A stretch of 64,000 bases of DNA, taken from the NCBI GenBank assembly GCA_051294375.1, contig CM119267.1, positions 22,693,486 through 22,757,485 on the forward strand, given 5' to 3'. Numbering within the stretch: position 1 is the stretch's first letter; every line of letters starts with the position of its first letter. Of this stretch, positions 56,201 through 64,000 are shown piece by piece. The notes below the pieces were generated by a model. That model did no database searches. It had not been told where the DNA came from and saw only the letters and a program-made list of their open reading frames with translations. The position numbers and the translations under genes were made by a program. This stretch comes from Paraspadella gotoi (taxonomy: Eukaryota; Chaetognatha).

Positions 56201-59200
56201 GACGAGGGGAATTGAACCGTTTGTCATTTTCTTTGAAAATTTGATGTCACGCACCAAGCTTATTAAAATTTTCATTAAAATTCTTAAAGAAAATATTTTT
56301 TAAAAAAAATCAATTTTTTGAATGTTTATTAAAGATTTAACATTAGTTTCAACTAAATTAATACTTGAAAATCAAACCAACGATCCCTCTCACTCTCACC
56401 TTTCACAGTGACCGGATCCCCGGTGAACATTCCCATGAACCCTTTGAACCACTGGAACAGGTTCAGCTTTTCCCTCTTGACTTTGGGCGCGTCTTTCGGC
56501 ATTTCCCAGCAGGTGTCGCGCACTCCGCGCGTCGCTTCGCAGTGCATCGCCGAATACTGCATCTCCGCCTCCAGTTGACGACCGTCTCGAGAGGTCATCA
56601 ACAAGATGTTGCCGCTTGTGTCTGGATAGAGGGATTTGGGGTGAGAAGCTTCTCTTGATATTGATTATTAAAAATCAAATCGGTAGTCTAGTTGAAAGGG
56701 CTTTATTGATTATAACTGACTTTCTTTTTTTGTTGAATTCAAACAAACTTGCCTACTGACTAGTGCCTAAGTAGCTATTAGAATTTTTATTTTGTCAGAG
56801 ATTTGAAGGAAAAACAATTGACGTTAGCTTCGCGTCTTTTTTATTTATTTCATTACATACATCATTGAAACATTGATTTAAAGATTACAAGTTTAAAACA
56901 AAGAATGAGCAACTGCTTTATACGGCATAATTCGAGCAGGCGAAAGCAAAATTAGTTGTAAACAAACAAAATTAGTTAGAGAAAAATAATACTAAATATG
57001 GTAGATAAAAAAACAAACAAACTGAAACAGTTTTAAATCTTCTTGTTCAATGTCAACTGTCCAGTAATAAAGCAAAAAGAACGAATCACAAAACATCACG
57101 AAAATATATCAAAATCCCATCAGTTTTCAGAATCACAACTTCACATCGAAAATATTTCGCGTTCATTTTCCCAAGATCGCCTTCACCGTCGTTTGCTCCC
57201 CACCACCGATCGACTCCGCCGACTTTCCCGCCGCGCGAATCGGGATGATCCTTCCTCCATCTCCGCCGAGTCGCTCGTCCACCGGTGCCTCCACCGTCAA
57301 CACCCCGTCCTCCGACAGCGCCGAAGTCACTTCCGCGGCGACGACCGATTCCGGCAGCTTGTAGCGTTGGAGGAACTCGGAGTGGGACTTGGAGCCTTCC
57401 TTCTCGACGACCCGCTTGGCGTGGACCACGAGGAAGTCGTCCTTGATCTTGACCTCGACCTCCTCAGGGGAGAAGTTGGAGACGTCGACGCGGAGTTGGA
57501 ACTTCTTGTCGGTGGAGCTGTCGGTAGTGGAGACAATGTGGCCGGGCGACTGGAGCGAAACTAGGTCGTTGGAGCGGATCGAGTCCGCGGGCATCAATCT
57601 GGAGGAGCGGGAATAATGGAGACGATTGGAGCAGGATGCAAAAAAAGTGATACATTTAAACAATAAGCGAAAAACTTCTTCAACAAATTTAAAAATGCTC
57701 TCAAACAAACAAATTCCTTTATAAATACGTATGCTTTAATCATAATATCGCACCGCATGTTGAAATGTTTTGAGTACTTTACACTGGCTAAATCATAATG
57801 ACCCAGCAATTTTCGTAAAACCTCCGATGGATTATTAGAAACTTCATATTAACACGGCGTTGTATAGTTATTTAAACGATTATACATATATTCCGACTCA
57901 CCTGTACATGTTGTTCCTTCTAAATCTGTCGACTTCAGAAGCGAATCTTCGCATCTCTTCGTCCATCGAAGGCAATCGATGAGAAATGAGGTCAAAGTCC
58001 CGACCGACGTCGCTGTGGGAATGTGACTAGTTATTGTTTTCAAGGCCAAATGACAATTTTATGATTATTTTATTTTAGGATTCATAGACTGCAGATTAGT
58101 AAGAATTTAAGATCAATCAACAATATATTAGGATTCAACTGCGGTTAATCAGTATCATTGCCTTTCTTGTACCATTTCTGTCATAATGTCTCATGGACCA
58201 ATTCGGAATTCGAGCCATTTTTAAAAAATTTATTTTCGCTTCTTATAGGTTTTCGTAAATAAAAGCGCTTGCAAGCATGACTTCGAATTTCTAACGATTA
58301 TGAATCCTTTCTTATATGAATGAAAATCTTACTCTTCGCCAATCAGCAACTGCAACCGAAATGGCAAAGAAGAATAGCAAGAATAGCAAATCTCTTTGGA
58401 ATTTACGATCTAATTCTCAATTCGTGTCTGAATTCGTGACATCATTTTATTCGATCTCTTTAAGCAAAAATGGTTTAGCATTAAATCTGCTACTGTTTGA
58501 GATTACTGCGATATGTAAATGATATTAAGATAACTTGGTGGGAGGTATCATTGATGAGGAAGCAATGTACTCTGGGAGTTGATATACTAATCTGACTTTA
58601 TATTTAAATAATATTTATTTATAATATTTACTTATTTATAGTATTGATTAACTATTTCTCACAAATGGAGGAATTAAAAAAAAAAGCGAAAAACTCACCT
58701 GTGAAGTCTTCGCAGGAGCGCGGGCTCTCTCCCCAGCAGCCTGTCCATCATCGTGAAGTGGTTCATCCTCATCGGAACGAGGGACATCGAACCGAAAAAG
58801 CCGTCGTCGAAAAAAGCCATCCTTTTAGTCTCAAGATTGCGTGATCACGAAATGAGAGTCAGATGTTGAAGCGAGGTTTTTTTTTGTTTTTTTTTTTTGA
58901 TGTCGTGACTGAAGTTTAAACGATGTTTAATGTCTGCGTTAAAAGGTGAAGGGTATTTAACTTTTTTTTTCTTTCTCGATGTCAGAAGATCTTTTGTCGA
59001 TTTTCTGTGAGTCTGATTCTTTCCCCGGACACCAACGCTCCTTTTATACCCTCGCGGAAAAAAGTGGAAGCTTCTCGAAAATTCGAGAAACTCGGAGAAA
59101 ACAAGAGAACGTCGCGGATTGGTCGCGAGACGACTCGTCCTTGGTTTTCGGTCAAAAAAAGGAAAAATCTTTTCACGACGCGAAGTTTCTTTCGAAATCC

Positions 59201-59947
59201 CGAACTTTCGCGGTTCGTGAAGAGAAAAATACGGAGAGAGATTGTGAGTTCGTGAACGTGAAACGATGAGTCTTCGTTTTTTGTTGTCGTAAAAAAATGG
59301 ACTGGGGGGGGGGAGTAAAGGAGCGTCGGCGTAGAAAGTCGGAGAAAAGAATATCAGCCAATGTTTAAAATTCTTTTTTTCTTTTTAATCGACTGTTTTG
59401 ATTCGACGAAAAGAGTTTGAAAACTTCATCGCCCGAGAAAATCTAACGTCATCGTTATTCGTTTAGAATTTTCGGATGACTAACGATTCACTAATTACGG
59501 GCGGGACTGTAAAAATTACTTTTCTACATTCTAGAATCGACACGTATAAATGATAAATGTAAAAGAACTCGCAACTGTACTTAAATGCCTAATAAGCTGA
59601 ATGAATGAAGTCAATAACGAATTCAATTAACTAATCAGTCATTTAATGGGTTAATGAATAAAAGAGTTAATAAATTAATCAACGAATCGAATTTCTAACC
59701 GATGGGCATTATTTCCGGCACGGGATGAGATTCCGTCGTCGGTTTGCATCCGATGTGAAGCGTCGCCTGTGATAATCATTAATTCATTATTTTATCTATT
59801 ATTTAAATTATTTTCTTTCGGTTTCTTTCACAAATTTTTTTTCAAAAACTCAACCTTCCTTCTCGGAGTTAATGACCGCGGAAGAGTTATTTCTCAATGA
59901 TTGTTAATGTTTATGTATTTTTTAAAGAAGAAAGGGTGGCTTCTCCT

Positions 59948-60033
<86 letters not shown>

Positions 60034-60576
60034 CCTTTCTCACGGGTATGAAGGGCACGAATCTTATTACAAGGTGTCAAGAACTAATCAAGGATCGAAA
60101 ATTAGAAATACAACTTCAACCCGATTCACATAATCTTCTCAACGGGTCACTTATCCGGCCCCACCTTCCTCCTTCAACCCACTCCCACTCCCCCCTACTG
60201 GCCCTACTCCCCCCCCCAGCACCCTCTCACCGTCCCCCCGGTGACGTCGACGTGGACCTTCCTCCACTTCTTATCGAAGGGTCGGCGGCGTTGGTGGTGA
60301 AGCCGATCGTCCGAAGGCCGGAGGCGCTAAGAATCTGAGTCTCCAGTTTCTTGGCGATCGGGTCCAAGCGAACTGGGAATGAAGGGAAGGGGGGATCGGT
60401 ATTATTTAATCATTGAATATCATTCATTTATCCATTCATTCTCTCTTTCATTGATTTATCTCTCATTCATTTATTCATTCATTAATTTATTCTTACCCCT
60501 TTGGTTTTGTCTATCTGTCTTACGTTTTTTCTGTTTCACACTTTCTTTGTCGCAGTCTCTGTGTCTCTGTCTTTCG

Positions 60577-60654
<78 letters not shown>

Positions 60655-61408
60655 TCTCTCAACAATCCCCCCCGCCCACCGGCGAATTGTGTTCTCATCC
60701 TGCTGTCCACAATCCTCATGAGGTACCATGTCTCCTTCATGTCCTTGAGCATTCTGTACGTGATGACCATAGAGAACTCTGGCGGCATGTTGTACTGGTA
60801 CATATCGGCGGTGGGGATCTTGAGGTTGGCGTTTCGATCGATGTGGATCGCGTTGAACGGCGGCCTTGGGGAGAGGAGAGAAGGACAGTTTGAACAAAAG
60901 GGCAATCGCTTGAAAAAGTAAGGAATTTCGGGCGATTCTCGAGAGAGGTCTCGGCCGATAAAAAAAATGAGCAACGGACTCGTCGGACAGCCATTCTACG
61001 AAAACAGCGGTAAGATATTCGTCGGGTAAAAGTATTGTAAAGTGTGGGCTACAAACTTACAGGCTTGGCTTTATTTTGGCGACATAATTGAGGTACTTAT
61101 AATAATTATTCACATCACTCAAGAATGTAAGATTCAAACTGGATTGGATTAGTATTAATTATTTCAGAATTCGATTCAATTTTGCATTTTCACTCCTTAA
61201 GTGAATCGATCCTACCCACCTGGTTCCCTTGATGACTTTGCACCCGGCGATGTTGAGCTGATCTCCTTTGGCCGGATCGAGTCCCAAGCGACCCATGAAG
61301 TCGAAGGCGGGCAATTTGTCCAGATCTCCGTCTTTCCAGTTGACGGGGCAATTCCCGTTGAAGTCGCCATCTTTGGCGGAAGCGGAGGAGAGGAGGAAGA
61401 GGAGGAGG
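45337..61408 (-). CDS. COL9A1-like: Type IX-like FACIT collagen with seven TSPN modules (16 exons)
   Basis: Secreted extracellular-matrix collagen. Exons on the minus strand: 61408-61220, 60864-60680, 60372-60231, 59766-59700, 56621-56400, 56134-56021, 55551-55382, 54275-54092, 52953-52647, 52403-52113, 51579-51486, 51305-50799, 50486-50382, 50106-49857, 49492-48696, 48531-45337. All junctions keep phase except inside 60372-60231, where one base seems missing. About 2,270 residues. The first exon gives a signal-peptide-like LLLFLLSSASA then CPVNWKDGDLDKLPAFDFMG, the classic TSPN start. TSPN modules recur seven times, each with a LFD..WHK-like motif and a YVDC-like cysteine strand. Then come COL3, NC3 (IKDVGEPI, about 46867-46897), COL2, NC2 ([12 protein letters not shown], 45753-45834), COL1 and NC1 with CKQC and a KGP end. 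Known type IX alpha-1 chains carry one such N-terminal module. The start codon was not found with certainty. Intron 51485 begins GC rather than GT. Confidence 0.9.
48604..48675. repeat. (GAAA)n microsatellite
   Basis: About 18 AAAG units in the intron just before the last collagen exon. Confidence 0.96.
48696..50106 (-). CDS. COL9A1-like: Exons for TSPN modules 5 and start of 6
   Basis: Exons 50106-49857 and 49492-48696 joined by a one-base split Gly codon. Module 5 contains GRPQFGLRMNGRDRTVELTL, LFDDAWHKIHVGVDGDAVTL and YVDC. Module 6 starts with YNILQRFRISDD and ends in the next exon. Very GC-rich, many GAC/GTC/GCG codons. Confidence 0.88.
49638..49709. repeat. Perfect 28-bp inverted repeat with 16-base loop
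   Basis: Left arm 49638-49665 (GGAATAAGTTTGATTTGTTT…) and right arm 49682-49709 are exact reverse complements. Located in the intron between collagen exons 50106-49857 and 49492-48696. Could be a foldback/MITE remnant or a hairpin RNA. Confidence 0.9.
50187..50278. repeat. (AATC)n microsatellite
   Basis: About 22 AATC units with a few variants, in a collagen intron. Confidence 0.95.
50382..52953 (-). CDS. COL9A1-like: Exons for TSPN modules 2 (end), 3 and 4
   Basis: Exons 52953-52647, 52403-52113, 51579-51486, 51305-50799, 50486-50382. Modules 3 and 4 share a YDFLPPFSLTP start, a GLPxEFGL strand, a FDxxFHxVxFxNRGG strand and VDCVEV, so they look like the most recent module duplication. Exon 51579-51486 ends AAAG followed by GCGAGT. 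Only this GC donor gives the phase required by exon 51305-50799. Confidence 0.85.
51755..51885 (-). mobile_element. tRNA-derived SINE-like fragment in a collagen intron
   Basis: On the minus strand, GCGCAGCCCGGTGGTTAGGA resembles a tRNA box A and D-arm. About 45 bases on, a GAATCGACA stretch is a weak box B. No coding potential. The ends are not defined. Confidence 0.35.
52954..54091. other. Collagen intron with a dispersed repeat fragment
   Basis: AT-rich. Holds a reverse copy of the dispersed motif (CTATCTTGG plus AATAAA-like tail) at 53083-53120 and a GC-rich patch at 53290-53340. No exon needed by phase. Confidence 0.5.
54092..56621 (-). CDS. COL9A1-like: Exons for TSPN module 1 (end) and module 2
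   Basis: Exons 56621-56400, 56134-56021, 55551-55382, 54275-54092. Exon 56621-56400 closes module 1 with MQYSAMHCEATRGVRDTCWE, the usual end of a TSPN domain. Exon 56134-56021 has no long ORF of its own but fits by splice sites and phase, and supplies the GLPPR strand that precedes FTLESVFRL. Module 2 then has DGRPQFGLNLDGSDKSVTVF, LFDGQFHKLQL and YVDC. Confidence 0.85.
56840..56845 (-). terminator. Possible polyadenylation signal of the sHSP gene
   Basis: AATAAA on the minus strand about 320 bases after the sHSP stop and still upstream of collagen exon 56621-56400. Confidence 0.35.
57163..58820 (-). CDS. Small heat shock protein (alpha-crystallin domain), nested in a collagen intron
   Basis: ATP-independent chaperone that holds unfolding proteins, normally as cytosolic oligomers. 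Exons 58820-58699, 58012-57902, 57598-57163 with consensus GT-AG introns and matched phases, about 222 residues, within the usual sHSP range. The N-terminal region starts MAFFDDGFFGSM. The alpha-crystallin domain spans about residues 105-190 and includes KFQLRVDVSNFSPEEVEVKI, VHAKRVVEKEGSKSHSEFLQRYKLPE and LSEDGVLTVEAP. A C-terminal I-x-I type motif (RIIPIRA) is present. No signal peptide or membrane segment. The whole gene lies in the same-strand intron between collagen exons 59766-59700 and 56621-56400, and a heat-shock promoter stands upstream, so it should be transcribed on its own. It looks intact. I cannot say which vertebrate HSPB it matches best. Confidence 0.95.
59041..59048 (-). promoter_or_regulatory. 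TATA box of the sHSP gene
   Basis: TATAAAAG on the minus strand, between the heat shock element and the ATG at 58820. It predicts a transcription start near 59010-59018 and a 5' UTR of about 190-200 bases without an obvious intron. Confidence 0.85.
59066..59090 (-). promoter_or_regulatory. Perfect five-unit heat shock element of the sHSP gene
   Basis: Five contiguous pentamers GGAAG CTTCT CGAAA ATTCG AGAAA match nGAAn/nTTCn exactly. It ends about 18 bases upstream of the TATA box and about 250 bases upstream of the ATG. More GAA/TTC half-sites lie at 59180-59222. Confidence 0.9.
59700..61408 (-). CDS. COL9A1-like: 5' exons: signal-peptide end and TSPN module 1, with a one-base frame break
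   Basis: Exons 61408-61220, 60864-60680, 60372-60231, 59766-59700. Exon 1 acceptor is CTCCTCTTCTCCGCAG. TSPN motifs in order: CPVNWKDGD, GCKVIKGT, NLKIPTADMY, MPPEFSMVITYRMLKDMKET, WYLMRIVDS, FDKKWRKVHVDVTG, TLHIGC. Between NAADP and FDKKW (60278-60283) the frame shifts by one base, which would truncate the product. All downstream exons are intact, so a sequencing or assembly deletion is the simplest explanation. Confidence 0.82.
59949..60030. repeat. (CT)n microsatellite, about 80 bp
   Basis: CT run with a TTCT interruption in the intron between collagen exons 60372-60231 and 59766-59700. Confidence 0.96.
60581..60659. repeat. (CT)n microsatellite, about 79 bp
   Basis: CT run that ends about 20 bases from the donor site of collagen exon 60864-60680. 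Confidence 0.96.
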
Positions 61409-62339
61409 CTGCGGAGAAGAGGAGGAGGTTTTTTTTTAAGGAGGAAAGATCGATCGGTCGATCATGAATCATTTAGCTAAGAAGAATTAAAATTAAGAAA
61501 ATAGATAGGTAATGATTGGATTTAAATAGCAGGTACATCATAATAGTTGTGACTGATTAATGAATATTTAACTTTTATCAAACATATGAGTGTTTTTGTA
61601 TAGAGTTAACGTGATTTATTTGAAGCTTTATTGAAATCTTTGTGGAACAATTATTGCTCATTATTATCAATGTACCATTGTGAAGCCATATGTACGATTA
61701 CCTTTTTGGAATAATTCCATCTTCAGTTTTAGAACTTAAACCGAGTTACCCTAATATATAGTACATTAAAAACTGTAATTTAAAAACCAAAAAAAATCTT
61801 GAAATGGGTTTTTCTAGCTTGAGCTACATAATTAATAATAACTATTTTGTTTATTTTATCTGTTTTCCGAGCAGTAATGAGAGGGGGAGTATTTTATTTC
61901 TTTTTAAATTTAGAAAAAAAAAAACGCACTTACAAATTTTTACACGGAAGATAGACGCAATAAAAAATATCTATCACATACAATGATTATTGCACAAAAA
62001 CTATTACGGTATTCAACGCATAACAATAAAAAATTTACAGACATTAGAATTTAAACTAGTACAGAACATTTTTTTCAATAATCTCTGCACAAACAAAATT
62101 GGCAAAATAACAAAGGCAGTGATAAAGCTTTATATAGCTTATATTCAAAACAGTGGTTAACAAAAATTTAGCACCATATTTGTTTACTTGTTGAGAGCAA
62201 AGTTGGAATAAAACAAAATGTACAATAGAAGATGGCCTCTTAGCATACACATTTACAATAATCGCATTGTAATAAATGAGAGACTGGTGATAGAATATTT
62301 AAAACCTCTCATGGCAAGACGAAGATCTAATGCTACTTT
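61409..62339. other. Short spacer between the two collagen genes
   Basis: About 930 bases between the stop of the upstream collagen and the first recognised exon of the seven-TSPN collagen. It must hold the 3' UTR of the former and the promoter or first exon of the latter. A minus-strand AATAAA lies near 61613-61618. No start codon with matching donor phase was seen; ATG 61472 would be in frame only if the A-run at 61430-61438 had one more base. Confidence 0.5.
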
Positions 62340-64000
62340 TTAAGGTCCTTTATGTAGAGGTGGCTGTGGAATAACTACTGGAGTACATTGTTTGCAAGTA
62401 CCCACAGGTCCTGTTGGACCCATCTGTCCACGCATTCCGGGGTAGCCTCTAGGTCCTGGGGGACCTATTTCCCCTTGAGGGCCCATAATATTTTCACCTG
62501 GAGGTCCGGGAGGACCAGCTGGCCCTGGAATTCCTGGTTTTCCCGCCAAACCAATGCCTTGAGCTCCCTTTGAACCCATGCGACCGGGTTCCCCGCGGTA
62601 TCCTCTTGGACCTTGAGGTCCTTTGTGTCCTGGTAAACCCATGAATCCTCTTTTACCACGAGGTCCGGATGGACCAGGTGGACCTTGAATACCCACAACA
62701 CCTGGTTTACCAACAGGGCCAGCTATGCTTGTTCCAGGAGGGCCTGGAGGTCCTCGTAAATCTGCTATAAATTCTTGGAAATGATTATCGAGCACACCCT
62801 GACATATTCTACGAATATCACCATCTGAGAAAACACGTCCTGGGGGCCCGGTTTGACCTGCCTGCCCCGGTGGTCCTTCTCTTCCTTGCATACCTTGGGC
62901 ACCAGGTGTTCCGGCTGGGCCGGCTGGCCCAGGAGAGCCTGGTGTACCAGCATTCCCTCTTGGTCCAAACTGTCCCATTAGGCCATCTTTTCCAGGCATT
63001 CCGGGTGGACCTGGTGGTCCCTGTGGACCAGGTGCTCCATTAACCCCCATCATCATGGGACCCCCTGGTCCATCACCAGGTGGTCCTGGAGGTCCAGGAG
63101 GTCCAGGCTGACCTTTTGGGCCCATAGGACCTCGTAGACCAGGCGCCCCTGCTTGACCAGGCATCCCTTGAGGGCCTCGTAATCCAGGTTCTCCAACTTC
63201 TCCTCTTACTCCATCAGGGCCTGACTTACCAGGATCTCCTCTGGCACCATCTTGTCCAGGCAAACCAACTGGTCCCCTTACACCTGTTGAACCACGTGGA
63301 CCTCTTTCTCCAGGAGAGCCTGGATTACCTCGATCGCCACTTCTTCCTGGAGCTCCATCATCTCCTCTAGTCCCTGGAGTTCCATCAACTCCTGGTAGGC
63401 CTGAAGGTCCAGGTTCTCCTCTTTCTCCAGGAGGTCCTGGAGGACCAGTTGGACCTTCATCACCAGGAGCCCCTGCTTGACCAGGTGGTCCTCGGTTACC
63501 TTTTGGACCCTGAGCAGCTGAAGATCCTGCTGAACCTTTTTGTCCTGGAGGGCCTCCTGGTCCTCTTGCTCCTGGATCGCCAGCTTCCCCAGTCGATCCC
63601 GAATCTCCTGGTAATCCAGGAAATCCCCTAAGGCCTGGAGCTCCATCAAGACCAGGAGAACCTTTTTCACCCTCAGCTCCAAGTGCTCCTGGCAAACCAT
63701 CAGATCCTTTTGGACCAACTGGGCCAATTGGACCAGGAATACCAGGACTTCCTGGCAATCCTATTGAACCTTTCTCACCTGTGATACCCTGAGACCCCTT
63801 TTGGCCCTTCTCTCCTGTTTCCCCAGGAATCCCATCTCTCCCAGGATTTCCTGCTGAACCGGGTGGACCAGGAATTGGTTCTTTAGGGTCAGTTATAATT
63901 GCAGCTTCACCTTTCTCTCCTTGAAAACCTTGTTCACCTTTAATTCCTCTTGGCCCAGGAAGACCTGGGTCTCCCTGTGGTCCATTTTCTCCCAGTAAAC
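62340..64000 (-). CDS. COL9A1-like: 3' part of a second type IX-like collagen (tandem paralogue), 5' end off window
   Basis: One uninterrupted open frame from the right edge to the stop at 62340-62342, about 553 residues visible, all in a single exon. Gly-X-Y triplets throughout, with an NC3-like break ([14 protein letters not shown], about 63875-63910), a Met-Met-Met triplet at 63048-63056, an NC2 segment with [20 protein letters not shown] (about 62765-62830), and an NC1 tail [11 protein letters not shown] ending KGP. The order and spacing match the neighbouring collagen, with long identical stretches such as [19 protein letters not shown] sequence. Codons are more A/T-ending than in the neighbour. 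Whether it also has several TSPN modules cannot be seen. Confidence 0.92.
   Translation of the reverse strand, partial: LLGENGPQGDPGLPGPRGIKGEQGFQGEKGEAAIITDPKEPIPGPPGSAGNPGRDGIPGETGEKGQKGSQGITGEKGSIGLPGSPGIPGPIGPVGPKGSDGLPGALGAEGEKGSPGLDGAPGLRGFPGLPGDSGSTGEAGDPGARGPGGPPGQKGSAGSSAAQGPKGNRGPPGQAGAPGDEGPTGPPGPPGERGEPGPSGLPGVDGTPGTRGDDGAPGRSGDRGNPGSPGERGPRGSTGVRGPVGLPGQDGARGDPGKSGPDGVRGEVGEPGLRGPQGMPGQAGAPGLRGPMGPKGQPGPPGPPGPPGDGPGGPMMMGVNGAPGPQGPPGPPGMPGKDGLMGQFGPRGNAGTPGSPGPAGPAGTPGAQGMQGREGPPGQAGQTGPPGRVFSDGDIRRICQGVLDNHFQEFIADLRGPPGPPGTSIAGPVGKPGVVGIQGPPGPSGPRGKRGFMGLPGHKGPQGPRGYRGEPGRMGSKGAQGIGLAGKPGIPGPAGPPGPPGENIMGPQGEIGPPGPRGYPGMRGQMGPTGPVGTCKQCTPVVIPQPPLHKGP

Overview
The window is a piece of a metazoan nuclear genome. 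It has GC-rich coding exons with GT-AG introns, AT-rich introns with poly-T tracts, very many long CT/GA microsatellites, and two 25-base assembly gaps. A fibril-associated (type IX-like) collagen pair and a heat-shock-type small HSP fit a bilaterian invertebrate, most likely an arthropod, but the sequence alone does not fix the lineage.

Left part, plus strand: 11 phase-compatible exons between 1968 and 20675 form the 3' portion of a long, Ser/Arg/acidic, probably disordered protein that I do not recognise. Its start lies off the left edge. A twelfth, coding-looking block (16784-17174) sits in its last intron but does not fit the reading phase. Convergent to it on the minus strand (22739-26486) is a four-exon gene that I assembled from phase-matched exons. 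It encodes a protein of about 159 residues with three hydrophobic segments.

Middle part (about 26.5-45.3 kb): no convincing gene. It holds microsatellites, minisatellites and tRNA-SINE-like fragments. A roughly 3.4-3.9 kb block is present almost three times (31.47-33.16, 33.18-36.57 and 36.60-40.54 kb), separated by the two gaps and differing mainly by small indels, which suggests false duplication or unpolished gap filling.

Right part, minus strand: a 16-exon type IX-like collagen gene (45337-61408) codes for about 2,270 residues. It has seven consecutive TSPN/laminin-G-like modules followed by COL3-NC3-COL2-NC2-COL1-NC1. The final exon (3.2 kb) carries the last TSPN modules and the whole triple helix without introns. 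A complete three-exon small heat shock protein gene (57163-58820) is nested on the same strand inside one of its introns, with its own TATA box and a perfect five-unit heat shock element. Directly upstream and head-to-tail is the 3' end of a close paralogous collagen (62340 to beyond 64000). The two collagens share a conserved Met-Met-Met break in the Gly-X-Y pattern and the NC2 and NC1 sequences, so they are tandem duplicates.
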